In this document: piece by piece, positions 18,822 to 32,300 of the stretch
Layout of the letters: each line of letters opens with the position of its first letter
How positions within the stretch are numbered: position 1 is the first letter of the stretch
Origin: Brachyhypopomus gauderio
Lineage: Eukaryota > Chordata > Actinopteri > Gymnotiformes > Hypopomidae
Assembly (NCBI RefSeq): GCF_052324685.1
Contig: NC_135212.1
Coordinates: 49,620,898-49,684,897, forward strand
Direction of reading: 5' to 3'
DNA: 64,000 nt
Notes under the pieces: model-generated
Database searches by the model: none
What the model was told of the DNA's origin: nothing
The model's input: only the letters and a program-made list of their open reading frames with translations
Translations under genes and position numbers: made by a program

Positions 18822-20319
18822 GTTTGTGGTTGTGTGTCGATAGCAATTTCAAAGAAGCAAGCACTTTCACAGCACAAAAGAAGGCCTTTCTGACTTGTGG
18901 GTCCTGTAGTTACAGCAGGAGACACGATTGTCAGAAATTAAAGAAAGCAACACCGACGAAGGTGGGATTCGAACCCACAAGTGCTATGCATAATGGATTA
19001 GCAGTCCATCGCCTTACCCTCTCGGCCACCTTGTCGTTTGTGGTTGTGTGTCGATTGCGATTTCAAAGATGCAAACACTTTCACAGCACAAAAGAAGGCT
19101 TATCTGACTTGTGGGTCCTGCACTTACACCAGGAGACACGATTGTCAGAAATTAAAGAAAGCAACACCGACGAAGGTGGGATTCGAACCCACGCGTGCTA
19201 TGCACAATGGATTAGCAGTCCATCGCCTTAACCTCTCGGCCACCTCGTCGTGTGTGGTTGTGTGTCGATAGCAATTTCAAAGAAGCAAACACTTTCACAG
19301 CACAAAAGAAGGCTTTTCTGACTTGTGGGTCCTGTAGTTACAGCAGGAGACACGATTGTCAGAAATTAAAGAAAGCAACACCGACGAAGGTGGGATTCGA
19401 ACACACACGTGCTATGCATAATGGATTAGCAGTCCATCGCCTTAATCTATCGGCCACCTTGTCGTTTGTGCTTGTGTGTCGATTGCGATTTCAAAGATGC
19501 AAACACTTTCACAGCACAAAAGCAGCCGTATATTACTTGTGGGTCCTGGACTTACAACAGGAGACACGATTGTCAGAAATTAAAGAAAGCAACACCGACG
19601 AAGGTGGGATTCTAACCCACGCGTGCTATGCACAATGGATTAGCAGTCCATCCCCTTAACCTCTCGGCCACCTCGTCGTTTGTGGTTGTGTGTCGATTGC
19701 GATTTCAAAGATGCAAACACTTTCACAGCACAAAAGGAGGCTTATCTGACTTGTGGGTCCTGCACTTATATCAGGAGACACGATTGTCAGAAATTAAAGA
19801 AAGCAACACCGACGAAGGTGGGATTCGAACCCACGCGTGCTATGCACAATGGATTAGCAGTCCATCGCCTTAACCTCTCGGCCACCTCGTCGTTTGTGGT
19901 TGTGTGTCGATAGCAATTTCAAAGAAGCAAACACTTTCACAGCACAAAAGAAGGCTTTTCTGACTTGTGGGTCCTGTAGTTACAGCAGGAGACACGATTG
20001 TCAGAAATTAAAGAAAGCAACACCGACGAAGGTGGGATTCGAACCCACGCGTGCTATGCACAATGGATTAGCAGTCCATCCCCTTAACCTCTCGGCCACC
20101 TCGTCGTTTGTGGTTGTGTGTCGATTGCGATTTCAAAGATGCAAACACTTTCACAGCACTAAAGGAGGCTTATCTGACTTGTGGGTCCTGCACTTATATC
20201 AGGAGACACGATTGTCAGAAATTAAAGAAAGCAACACCGACGAAGGTGGGATTCGAACCCACGCGTGCTATGCACAATGGATTAGCAGTCCATCGACTTA
20301 ACCTCTCGGCCACCTCGTC

Positions 20320-20533
20320 AATTACGGTTGTGTGTCGATTGCGATTTCAAAGATGCAAACACTTTCACAGCACAAAAGGAGGCTTGTCTGACTTGTGGGT
20401 CCTGCACTTACATCAGGAGACACGATTGTCAGAAATTTAAAAAAGCAACACCGACGAAGGTGGGATTCGAACCCACGCGTGCTATGCAAAATTGATTAGC
20501 AGTCCATCACCTTAACCTCTAGGCCACCTCGTC
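20320..20533 (-). repeat. Extra unit k=95 in block A (absent from block B)
   Basis: A class S copy (tRNA 20452-20533) with T6 tail. Block B runs from the equivalent of k=94 straight to the equivalent of k=96. Confidence 0.82.
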
Positions 20534-23500
20534 GTTTGTGGTTGTGTGTCGATTGCGATTTCAAAGATGCAAACACTTTCACAGCACAAAAGAAGGCTTA
20601 TCTGACTTGTGGGTCCTGCACTTACACCAGGAGACACGATTGTCAGAAATTAAAGAAAGCAACACCGACGAAGGTGGGATTCGAACCCACGCGTGCTATG
20701 CACAATGGATTAGCAGTCCATCGCCTTAACCTCTCGGCCACCTCGTCAATTACGGTTGTGTGTCGATTGCGATTTCAAAGATGCAAATACTTTCACAGCA
20801 CAAAAGGAGGCGTATCTGACTTGTGGGTCCTGCACTAATATCAGGAGACACGATGGTCAGAAATTAAAGAAAGCAACACCGACGAAGGTGGGATTCGAAC
20901 CCACGCGTGCTATGCACAATGGATTAGCAGTCCATCGCCTTAACCTCTCGGCCACCTCGTCGTTTGTGGTTGTGTGTCGATAGCAATTTCAAAGAAGCAA
21001 ACACTTTCACAGCACAAAAGAAGGCTTTTCTGACTTGTGGGTCCTGTAGTTACAGCAGGAGACACGATTGTCAGAAATTAAAGAAAGCAACACCGACGGA
21101 GGTGGGATTCGAACACACACGTGCTATGCATAATGGATTAGCAGTCCATCGCCTTAATCTATCCGCCACCTTGTCGTTTGTGCTTGTGTGTCGATTGCGA
21201 TTTCAAAGATGCAAACACTTTCACAGCACAAAAGCAGCCGTATATGACTTGTGGGTCCTGCACTTACAACAGGAGACACGATTGTCAGAAATTAAAGAAA
21301 GCAACACCGACGAAGGTGGGATTCTAACCCACGCGTGCTATGCACAATGGATTAGCAGTCCATCCCCTTAACCTCTCGGCCACCTCGTCGTTTGTGGTTG
21401 TGTGTCGATTGCGATTTCAAAGATGCAAACACTTTCACAGCACAAAAGGAGGCTTATCTGACTTGTGGGTCCTGCACTTATATCAGGAGACACGATTGTC
21501 AGAAATTAAAGAAAGCAACACCGACGAAGGTGGGATTCGAACCCACGCGTGCTATGCACAATGGATTAGCAGTCCATCGCCTTAACCTCTTGGCCACCTC
21601 GTCGTTTGTGGTTGTGTGTCGATAGCAATTTCAAAGAAGCAAACACTTTCACAGCACAAAAGCAGCCGTATATGACTTGTTGGTCCTGCACTTACAACAG
21701 GAGACACGATTGTCAGAAATTAAAGAAAGCAACACCGACGAAGGTGGGATTCGAACCCACGCGTGCTATGCGCAATGGATTAGCAGTCCATCCCCTTAAC
21801 CTCTTGGCCACCTCGTCGTTTGTGGTTGTGTGTCGATTGCGATTTCAAAGATGCAAACACTTTCACAGCACAAAAGGAGGCTTATCTGACTTGTGGGTCC
21901 TGCACTTATATCAGGAGACACGATTGTCAGAAATTAAAGAAAGCAACACCGACGAAGGTGGGATTCGAACCCACGCGTGCTATGCACAATGGATTAGCAG
22001 TCCATCGCCTTAACCTCTCGGCCACCTCGTCAATTACAGTTGTGTGTCGATTGCGATTTCAAAGATGCAAACACTTTCACAGCACAAAAGGAGGCTTATC
22101 TGACTTGTGGGTCCTGCACTTATATCAGGAGACACGATTGTCAGAAATTAAAGAAAGCAACACCGACGAAGGTGGGATTCGAACCCACGCGTGCTATGCA
22201 CAATGGATTAGCAGTCCATCGCCTTAACCTCTCGGCCACCTCGTCAATTACAGTTGTGTGTCGATTGCAATTTCAAAGATGCAAACACTTTCACAGCACA
22301 AAAGGAGGCTTATCTGACTTGTGGGTACTGCACTTACACCAGGAGAAACGATTGTCAGAAATTAAAGAAAGCAACACCGACGAAGGTGGGATTCGAACCC
22401 ACGCGTGCTATGCATAATGGATTAGCAGTCCATCGTCTTAACCTCTCGGCCACCTCGTCAATTACAGTTGTGTGTCGATTGCGATTTCAAAGATGCAAAC
22501 ACTTTCACAGCACAAAAGGAGGCTTGTCTGACTTGTGGGTCCTGCACTTACATCAGAAGACACGATTGTCAGAAATTTAAAAAAGCAACACCGACGAAGG
22601 TGGGATTCGAACCCACGCGTGCTATGCAAAATGGATAAGCAGTCCATCACCTTAACCTCTAGGCCACCTCGTCGTTTGTGGTTGTGTGTCGATAGCAATT
22701 TCAAAGAAGCAAACACTTTCACAGCACAAAAGAAGGCTTTTTTGACTTGTGGGTCCTGTAGTTACAGCAGGAGACACGATTGTCAGAAATTAAAGAAAGC
22801 AACAACGACGAAGGTGGGATTCGAACCCACACGGGCTATGCATAATGGATTAGCAGTCCATCGCCTTAATCTCTCGGCCACCTTGTCGTTTGTGGTTGTG
22901 TGTCGATTGCGATTTCAAAGATGCAAACACTTTCACAGCACAAAAGCAGCCGTATATGACTTGTGGGTACTGCACTTACAACAGGAGACACGATTGTCAG
23001 AAATTAAGGAAAGCAACACCGACGAAGGTGGGATTCGAACCCACGCGTGCTATGCACAATGGATTAGCAGTCCATCGCCTTAACCTCTCGGCCACCTCGT
23101 CAATTACAGTTGTGTGTCGATTGCGATTTCAAAGATGCAAACACTTTCACAGCACAAAAGGAGGCTTATCTGACTTGTGGGTCCTGCACTTACTTCAGGA
23201 GACACGATTGTCAGAAATTAAAGAAAACAACACCGACGAATGTGGTATACAAACCCACGCGTGCAAAGCACAATGGATTAGCAGTCCATCGCCTTAACCT
23301 CTTGGCTACCTCGTCGCTTGTGGTTTTGTGTCGATTGCGATTTCAAAGATGCAAACACTTTCACAGCACAAAAGCAGCCGTATCTGACTTGTGGGTACTG
23401 CACTTACACCAGGAGACACGATTGTCAGAAATTAAAGAAAGCAACACCGATGAAGGTGGGATTCGAACCCACGCGTGCTATGCATAATGGATTAGCAGTC

Positions 23501-24303
23501 CATCTCCTTAACCTCTCGGCCACCTCGTCAATCACGGTTGTGTGTCGATTGCGATTTCAAAGATGCAAACACTTTCACAGCACAAAAGGAGGCTTGTCTG
23601 ACTTGTGGGTCCTGCACTTACATCAGGAGACACGATTGTCAGAAATTTAAAAAAGCAACACCGACGAAGGTGGGATTCGAACCCACGCGAGCTATGCAAA
23701 ATGGATAAGCAGTCCATCACCTTAACCTCTAGGCCACCTCGTCGTTTGTGGTTGTGTGTCGATAGCAATTTCAAAGAAGCAAACACTTTCACAGCACAAA
23801 AGAAGGCTTTTTTGACTTGTGGGTCCTGCACTTACATCAGGAGACACGATTGTCAGAAATTTAAAAAAGCAACACCGACGAAGGTGGGATTCGAACCCAC
23901 GCGTGCTATGCAAAATTGATTAGCAGTCCATCACCTTAACCTCTAGGCCACCTCGTCGTTTGTGGTTGTTTGTCGATTGCGATTTCAAAGATGCAAACAC
24001 TTTCACAGCACAAAAGAAGGCTTATCTGACTTGTGGGTCCTGCACTTACACCAGGAGACACGATTGTCAGAAATTAAAGAAAGCAACACCGACGAAGGTG
24101 GGATTCTAACCCACGCGTGCTATGCACAATGGATTAGCAGTCCATCGCCTTAACCTCTCGGCCACCTCGTCAATTACGGTTGTGTGTCGATTGCGATTTC
24201 AAAGATGCAAATACTTTCACAGCACAAAAGGAGGCGTATCTGACTTGTGGGTCCTGCACTTATATCAGGAGACACGATGGTCAGAAATTAAAGAAAGCAA
24301 CAC

Positions 24304-24385
24304 CGACGAAGGTGGGATTCGAACCCACGCGTGCTATGCACAATGGATTTGCAGTCCATCACCTTAACCTCTCGGCCACCTCATC
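24304..24385 (-). tRNA. tRNA-Ser body with GCA (Cys) anticodon, k=113
   Basis: Loop reads CTGCAAA, so the anticodon at 24350-24352 is GCA, which reads UGC/UGU cysteine codons. The change from GCT is one base, U36A. The rest is consensus apart from U3:G70 and G10:U25 wobbles: the long variable arm GTGC/GCAC, the T arm, the A and B boxes and G73 are intact. SerRS is known to recognise the variable arm and G73 and not the anticodon, so if transcribed this tRNA should carry serine. A35/A36-type identity for CysRS resides partly in GCA and U73, and U73 is absent here. The tail is the interrupted TTTCTTT. An automated anticodon-based call would label it Cys. Confidence 0.9.
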
Positions 24386-25373
24386 GTTTGTGGTTGTGTG
24401 TCGATAGCAATTTCAAAGAAGCAAGCACTTTCACAGCACAAAAGGAGGCCTTTCTGACTTGTGGGTCCTGTAGTTACATCAGGAGACACGATTGTCAGAA
24501 ATTAAAAAAAGCAACACCGACGAAGGTGGGATTCGAACCCACGCATGCAAAGCACAATGGATTAGCAGTCCATCGCCTTAACCTCTCGGCCACCTCGTCA
24601 ATTATGGTTGTGTGTCGATTGTGATTTCAAAGATGCAAACACTTTCACAGCACAAAAGCAGGCTTGTCTGACTTGTGGGTCCTGCACTTACATCAGGAGA
24701 CACGATTGTCAGAAATTAAAAAAAGCAACACCGACGAAGGTGGGATTCGAACCCACGCGTGCAAAGCACAATGGATTAGCAGTCCATCACCTTAACCTCT
24801 CGGCCACCTCATCGTTTGTGGTTGTGTGTCGATAGCAATTTCAAAGAAGCAAGCACTTTCACAGCACAAAAGAAGGCCTTTCTGACTTGTGGGTCCTGTA
24901 GTTACAGCAGGAGACACGATTGTCAGAAATTAAAGAAAGCAACACCGACGAAGGTGGGATTCGAACCCACGCGTGCTATGCACAATGGATTAGCAGTCCA
25001 TCGCCTTAACCTCTCGGCCACCTCGTCAATTACGGTTGTGTGTCGATTGCGATTTCAAAGATGCAAATACTTTCACAGCACAAAAGGAGGCTTATCTGAC
25101 TTGTGGGTCCTGCACTTATATCAGGAGACACGATTGTCAGAAATTAAAGAAAGCAACACCGACGAAGGTGGGATTCGAACCCACGCGTGCTATGCACAAT
25201 GGATTAGCAGTCCATTGCCTTAACCTCTCGGCCACCTCGTCGTTTGTGGTTGTGTGTCGATAGCAATTTCAAAGAAGCAAACACTTTCACAGCACAAAAG
25301 CAGCCGTATATGACTTGTTGGTCCTGCACTTACAACAGGAGACACGATTGTCAGAAATTAAAGAAAGCAACAC

Positions 25374-25455
25374 AGACGAAGGTGGGATTCGAACCCACGC
25401 GTGCTATGCACAATGGATTAGCAGTCCATCCCCTTAACCTCTTGGCCACCTCGTC
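25374..25455 (-). tRNA. tRNA-Ser(GCT)-like copy k=118, class Z (G73U)
   Basis: U73 in place of G73, C25G and G13A. Other Z copies start at 5901, 28584, 50198, 53622 and 60898. Confidence 0.65.
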
Positions 25456-26097
25456 GTTTGTGGTTGTGTGTCGATTGCGATTTCAAAGATGCAAACACTT
25501 TCACAGCACAAAAGGAGGCTTATCTGACTTGTGGGTCCTGCACTTATATCAGGAGACACGATTGTCAGAAATTAAAGAAAGCAACACCGACGAAGGTGGG
25601 ATTCGAACCCACGCGTGCTATGCACAATGGATTAGCAGTCCATCGCCTTAACCTCTCGGCCACCTCGTCAATTACAGTTGTGTGTCGATTGCGATTTCAA
25701 AGATGCAAACACTTTCACAGCACAAAAGGAGGCTTATCTGACTTGTGGGTCCTGCACTTATATCAGGAGACACGATTGTCAGAAATTAAAGAAAACAACA
25801 CCGACGAAGGTGGGATTCGAACCCACGCGTGCTATGCACAATGGATTAGCAGTCCATCGCCTTAACCTCTCGGCCACCTCGTCAATTACAGTTGTGTGTC
25901 GATTGCGATTTCAAAGATGCAAACACTATCACAGCACAAAAGGAGGCTTATCTGACTTGTGGGTCCTGCACTTATATCAGGAGACACGATTGTCAGAAAT
26001 TAAAGAAAGCAACACCGACGAAGGTGGGATTCGAACCCACGCGTGCTATGCACAATGGATTAGCAGTCCATCGCCTTAACCTCTCGGCCACCTCGTC

Positions 26098-29000
26098 GTT
26101 TGTGGTTGTGTGTCGATAGCAATTTCAAAGAAGCAAACACTTTCACAGCACAAAAGAAGGCTTTTTTGACTTGTTGGTCCTGTAGTTACAGCAGGAGACA
26201 CGATTGTCAGAAATTAAAGAAAGCAACAACGACGAAGGTGGGATTCGAACCCACACGGGCTATGCATAATGGATTAGCAGTCCATCGCCTTAATCTCTCG
26301 GCCACCTTGTCGTTTGTGGTTGTGTGTCGATTGCGATTTCAAAGATGCAAACACTTTCACAGCACAAAAGCAGCCGTATATGACTTGTGGGTACTGCACT
26401 TACAACAGGAGACACGATTGTCAGAAATTAAGGAAAGCAACACCGACGAAGGTGGGATTCGAACCCACGCGTGCTATGCACAATGGATTAGCAGTCCATC
26501 GCCTTAACCTCTCGGCCACCTCGTCAATTACAGTTGTGTGTCGATTGCGATTTCAAAGATGCAAACACTTTCACAGCACAAAAGGAGGCTTATCTGACTT
26601 GTGGGTCCTGCACTTACTTCAGGAGACACGATTGTCAGAAATTAAAGAAAACAACACCGACGAATGTGGTATACAAACCCACGCGTGCAAAGCACAATGG
26701 ATTAGCAGTCCATCGCCTTAACCTCTTGGCTACCTCGTCGCTTGTGGTTTTGTGTCGATTGCGATTTCAAAGATGCAAACACTTTCACAGCACAAAAGCA
26801 GCCGTATCTGACTTGTGGGTACTGCACTTACACCAGGAGACACGATTGTCAGAAATTAAAGAAAGCAACACCGATGAAGGTGGGATTCGAACCCACGCGT
26901 GCTATGCATAATGGATTAGCAGTCCATCTCCTTAACCTCTCGGCCACCTCGTCAATCACGGTTGTGTGTCGATTGCGATTTCAAAGATGCAAACACTTTC
27001 ACAGCACAAAAGGAGGCTTGTCTGACTTGTGGGTCCTGCACTTACATCAGGAGACACGATTGTCAGAAATTTAAAAAAGCAACACCGACGAAGGTGGGAT
27101 TCGAACCCACGCGAGCTATGCAAAATGGATAAGCAGTCCATCACCTTAACCTCTAGGCCACCTCGTCGTTTGTGGTTGTGTGTCGATAGCAATTTCAAAG
27201 AAGCAAACACTTTCACAGCACAAAAGAAGGCTTTTTTGACTTGTGGGTCCTGCACTTACATCAGGAGACACGATTGTCAGAAATTTAAAAAAGCAACACC
27301 GACGAAGGTGGGATTCGAACCCACGCGTGCTATGCAAAATTGATTAGCAGTCCATCACCTTAACCTCTAGGCCACCTCGTCGTTTGTGGTTGTTTGTCGA
27401 TTGCGATTTCAAAGATGCAAACACTTTCACAGCACAAAAGAAGGCTTATCTGACTTGTGGGTCCTGCACTTACACCAGGAGACACGATTGTCAGAAATTA
27501 AAGAAAGCAACACCGACGAAGGTGGGATTCTAACCCACGCGTGCTATGCACAATGGATTAGCAGTCCATCGCCTTAACCTCTCGGCCACCTCGTCAATTA
27601 CGGTTGTGTGTCGATTGCGATTTCAAAGATGCAAATACTTTCACAGCACAAAAGGAGGCGTATCTGACTTGTGGGTCCTGCACTTATATCAGGAGACACG
27701 ATTGTCAGAAATTAAAAAAAGCAACACCGACAAAGGTGGGATTCGAACCCACGCATGCAAAGCACAATGGATTAGCAGTCCATCGCCTTAACCTCTCGGC
27801 CACCTCGTCAATTATGGTTGTGTGTCGATTGTGATTTCAAAGATGCAAACACTTTCACAGCACAAAAGCAGGCTTGTCTGACTTGTGGGTCCTGCACTTA
27901 CATCAGGAGACACGATTGTCAGAAATTAAAAAAAGCAACACCGACGAAGGTGGGATTCGAACCCACGCGTGCAAAGCACAATGGATTAGCAGTCCATCAC
28001 CTTAACCTCTCGGCCACCTCATCGTTTGTGGTTGTGTGTCGATAGCAATTTCAAAGAAGCAAGCACTTTCACAGCACAAAAGAAGGCCTTTCTGACTTGT
28101 GGGTCCTGTAGTTACAGCAGGAGACACGATTGTCAGAAATTAAAGAAAGCAACACCGACGAAGGTGGGATTCGAACCCACGCGTGCTATGCACAATGGAT
28201 TAGCAGTCCATCGCCTTAACCTCTCGGCCACCTCGTCAATTACGGTTGTGTGTCGATTGCGATTTCAAAGATGCAAATACTTTCACAGCACAAAAGGAGG
28301 CTTATCTGACTTGTGGGTCCTGCACTTATATCAGGAGACACGATTGTCAGAAATTAAAGAAAGCAACACCGACGAAGGTGGGATTCGAACCCACGCGTGC
28401 TATGCACAATGGATTAGCAGTCCATTGCCTTAACCTCTCGGCCACCTCGTCGTTTGTGGTTGTGTGTCGATAGCAATTTCAAAGAAGCAAACACTTTCAC
28501 AGCACAAAAGCAGCCGTATATGACTTGTTGGTCCTGCACTTACAACAGGAGACACGATTGTCAGAAATTAAAGAAAGCAACACAGACGAAGGTGGGATTC
28601 GAACCCACGCGTGCTATGCACAATGGATTAGCAGTCCATCCCCTTAACCTCTTGGCCACCTCGTCGTTTGTGGTTGTGTGTCGATTGCGATTTCAAAGAT
28701 GCAAACACTTTCACAGCACAAAAGGAGGCTTATCTGACTTGTGGGTCCTGCACTTATATCAGGAGACACGATTGTCAGAAATTAAAGAAAGCAACACCGA
28801 CGAAGGTGGGATTCGAACCCACGCGTGCTATGCACAATGGATTAGCAGTCCATCGCCTTAACCTCTCGGCCACCTCGTCAATTACAGTTGTGTGTCGATT
28901 GCGATTTCAAAGATGCAAACACTTTCACAGCACAAAAGGAGGCTTATCTGACTTGTGGGTCCTGCACTTATATCAGGAGACACGATTGTCAGAAATTAAA

Positions 29001-29307
29001 GAAAACAACACCGACGAAGGTGGGATTCGAACCCACGCGTGCTATGCACAATGGATTAGCAGTCCATCGCCTTAACCTCTCGGCCACCTCGTCAATTACA
29101 GTTGTGTGTCGATTGCGATTTCAAAGATGCAAACACTATCACAGCACAAAAGGAGGCTTATCTGACTTGTGGGTCCTGCACTTATATCAGGAGACACGAT
29201 TGTCAGAAATTAAAGAAAGCAACACCGACGAAGGTGGGATTCGAACCCACGCGTGCTATGCACAATGGATTAGCAGTCCATCGCCTTAACCTCTCGGCCA
29301 CCTCGTC
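26098..29307. repeat. 16-unit duplication in block A, copy 2 (15 units left)
   Basis: Units k=122-136. The offset to copy 1 is 3424 bp up to k=128 and 3210 bp after it, because the GCA unit was lost in the k=129 fusion. Confidence 0.84.
27596..27809 (-). repeat. Fusion unit k=129 in block A
   Basis: Its spacer begins like block B unit k=245 (GGCGTATCTG, CTTATATCAGG) and ends like k=246 (A-rich tail, GACAAAGG, CATGCAAAGC). The join lies in the shared stretch around 27687-27702. One whole unit, including a GCA tRNA, is missing relative to block B. tRNA 27728-27809 is class U. Confidence 0.82.
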
Positions 29308-32300
29308 AATTATGGTTGTGTGTCGATTGCGATTTCAAAGATGCAAACACTTTCACAACACAAAAGCAGGCTTGTCTGACTTGTGGGTCCTGCACCTACA
29401 TCAGGAGACACGATTGTCAGAAATTAAAAAAAGCAACACCGACGAAGGTGGGATTCGAACCCACACGTGCAAAGCACAATGGATTAGCAGTCCATCGCCT
29501 TAACCTCTCGGCCACCTCGTCAATTATGGTTGTGTGTCGATTGTGATTTCAAAGATGCAAACACTTTCACAGCACAAAAGCAGGCTTGTCTGACTTGTGG
29601 GTCCTGCACTTACATCAGGAGACACGATTGTCAGAAATTAAAAAAAGCAACACCGACGAAGGTGGGATTCGAACCCACGCGTGCAAAGCACAATGGATTA
29701 GCAGTCCATCGCCTTAACCTCTCGGCCACCTCGTCGTTTGTGGTTGTGTGTCGATAGCAATTTCAAAGAAGCAAGCACTTTCACAGCACAAAAGAAGGCC
29801 TTTCTGACTTGTGGGTCCTGTAGTTACAGCAGGAGACACGATTGTCAGAAATTAAAGAAAGCAACACCGACAAAGGTGGGATTCGAACCCACGCGTGCTA
29901 TGCACAATGGATTAGCAGTCCATCGCCTTAACCTCTCGGCCACCTCGTCGTGTGTGGTTGTGTGTCGATAGCAATTTCAAAGAAGCAAACACTTTCACAG
30001 CACAAAAGAAGGCTTTTCTAACTTGTGGGTCCTGTAGTTACAGCAGGAGACACGATTGTCAGAAATTAAAGAAAGCAACACCGACGAAGGTGGGATTCGA
30101 ACACACACGTGCTATGCATAATGGATTAGCAGTCCATCGCCTTAATCTATCGGCCACCTTGTCGTTTGTGCTTGTGTGTCGATTGCGATTTCAAAGATGC
30201 AAACACTTTCACAGCACAAAAGCAGCCGTATATGACTTGTGGGTCCTGCACTTACAACAGGAGACACGATTGTCAGAAATTAAAGAAAACAACACCGACG
30301 AAGGTGGGATTCTAACCCACGCGTGCTATGCACAATGGATTAGCAGTCCATCCCCTTAACCTCTCGGCCACCTCGTCGTTTGTGGTTGTGTGTCGATTGC
30401 GATTTCAAAGATGCAAACACTTTCACAGCACAAAAGGAGGCTTATCTGACTTGTGGGTCCTGCACTTACATCAGGAGACACGATTGTCAGAAATTTAAAA
30501 AAGCAACACCGACGAAGGTGGGATTCGAACCCACGCGTGCTATGCAAAATTGATTAGCAGTCCATCACCTTAACCTCTAGGCCACCTCGTCGTTTGTGGT
30601 TGTGTGTCGATTGCGATTTCAAAGATGCAAACACTTTCACAGCACAAAAGAAGGCTTATCTGACTTGTGGGTCCTGCACTTACACCAGGAGACACGATTG
30701 TCAGAAATTAAAGAAAGCAACACCGACGAAGGTGGGATTCGAACCCACGCGTGCTATGCACAATGGATTAGCAGTCCATCGCCTTAACCTCTCGGCCACC
30801 TCGTCAATTACGGTTGTGTGTCGATTGCGATTTCAAAGATGCAAATACTTTCACAGCACAAAAGGAGGCGTATCTGACTTGTGGGTCCTGCACTAATATC
30901 AGGAGACACGATGGTCAGAAATTAAAGAAAGCAACACCGACGAAGGTGGGATTCGAACCCACGCGTGCTATGCACAATGGATTAGCAGTCCATCGCCTTA
31001 ACCTCTCGGCCACCTCGTCGTTTGTGGTTGTGTGTCGATAGCAATTTCAAAGAAGCAAACACTTTCACAGCACAAAAGAAGGCTTTTCTGACTTGTGGGT
31101 CCTGTAGTTACAGCAGGAGACACGATTGTCAGAAATTAAAGAAAGCAACACCGACGGAGGTGGGATTCGAACACACACGTGCTATGCATAATGGATTAGC
31201 AGTCCATCGCCTTAATCTATCCGCCACCTTGTCGTTTGTGCTTGTGTGTCGATTGCGATTTCAAAGATGCAAACACTTTCACAGCACAAAAGCAGCCGTA
31301 TATGACTTGTGGGTCCTGCACTTACAACAGGAGACACGATTGTCAGAAATTAAAGAAAGCAACACCGACGAAGGTGGGATTCTAACTTACGCGTGCTATG
31401 CACAATGGATTAGCAGTCCATCCCCTTAACCTCTCGGCCACCTCGTCGTTTGTGGTTGTGTGTCGATTGCGATTTCAAAGATGCAAACACTTTCACAGCA
31501 CAAAAGGAGGCTTATCTGACTTGTGGGTCCTGCACTTATATCAGGAGACACGATTGTCAGAAATTAAAGAAAGCAACACCGACGAAGGTGGGATTCGAAC
31601 CCACGCGTGCTATGCACAATGGATTAGCAGTCCATCGCCTTAACCTCTCGGCCACCTCGTCGTTTGTGGTTGTGTGTCGATAGCAATTTCAAAGAAGCAA
31701 ACACTTTCACAGCACAAAAGCAGCCGTATATGACTTGTTGGTCCTGCACTTACAACAGGAGACACGATTGTCAGAAATTAAAGAAAGCAACACCGACGAA
31801 GGTGGGATTCGAACCCACGCGTGCTATGCGCAATGGATTAGCAGTCCATCCCCTTAACCTCTTGGCCACCTCGTCGTTTGTGGTTGTGTGTCGATTGCGA
31901 TTTCAAAGATGCAAACACTTTCACAGCACAAAAGGAGGCTTATCTGACTTGTGGGTCCTGCACTTATATCAGGAGACACGATTGTCAGAAATTAAAGAAA
32001 GCAACACCGACGAAGGTGGGATTCGAACCCACGCGTGCTATGCACAATGGATTAGCAGTCCATCGCCTTAACCTCTCGGCCACCTCGTCAATTACAGTTG
32101 TGTGTCGATTGCGATTTCAAAGATGCAAACACTTTCACAGCACAAAAGGAGGCTTATCTGACTTGTGGGTCCTGCACTTATATCAGGAGACACGATTGTC
32201 AGAAATTAAAGAAAGCAACACCGACGAAGGTGGGATTCGAACCCACGCGTGCTATGCACAATGGATTAGCAGTCCATCGCCTTAACCTCTCGGCCACCTC

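Larger units (their letters stand above)
10262..20319 (-). repeat. Block A part 1: tRNA copies k=48-94
   Basis: Starts are 122+214k. Classes in order: 48 D, 49 V, 50 L, 51 S, 52 K, 53 Con, 54 H, 55 C56T copy, 56 D, 57 V, 58 L, 59 H, 60 K, 61 R, 62 Con, 63 Con, 64 V, 65 L, 66 H2, 67 Con, 68 D, 69 V, 70 L, 71 S, 72 K, 73 Con, 74 H, 75 C56T copy, 76 D, 77 V, 78 L, 79 S, 80 K, 81 Con, 82 H, 83 Con, 84 H-hybrid (normal D loop), 85 U with C40U, 86 U, 87 U, 88 W, 89 Con, 90 H, 91 K, 92 Con, 93 C25G, 94 one D-stem change. Confidence 0.8.
22674..26097. repeat. 3424-bp (16-unit) duplication in block A, copy 1
   Basis: Units k=106-121, starting with the H2 copy. It holds the GCA copy k=113. Confidence 0.84.
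20534..27595 (-). repeat. Block A part 2: tRNA copies k=96-128
   Basis: Classes in order: 96 Con, 97 Con, 98 H, 99 K, 100 Con with G13A, 101 R, 102 Con, 103 Con, 104 V, 105 L, 106 H2, 107 Con, 108 D, 109 V, 110 L, 111 S, 112 K, 113 X (GCA), 114 U, 115 U with C25U, 116 Con, 117 G26A, 118 Z, 119 Con, 120 Con, 121 Con, 122 H2, 123 Con, 124 D, 125 V, 126 L, 127 S, 128 K. Confidence 0.8.

Noticed and set aside
24304-24385. True tRNA-Cys gene
   Set aside because: Despite the GCA anticodon it has a class II long variable arm, G73 and a body identical to its tRNA-Ser neighbours.
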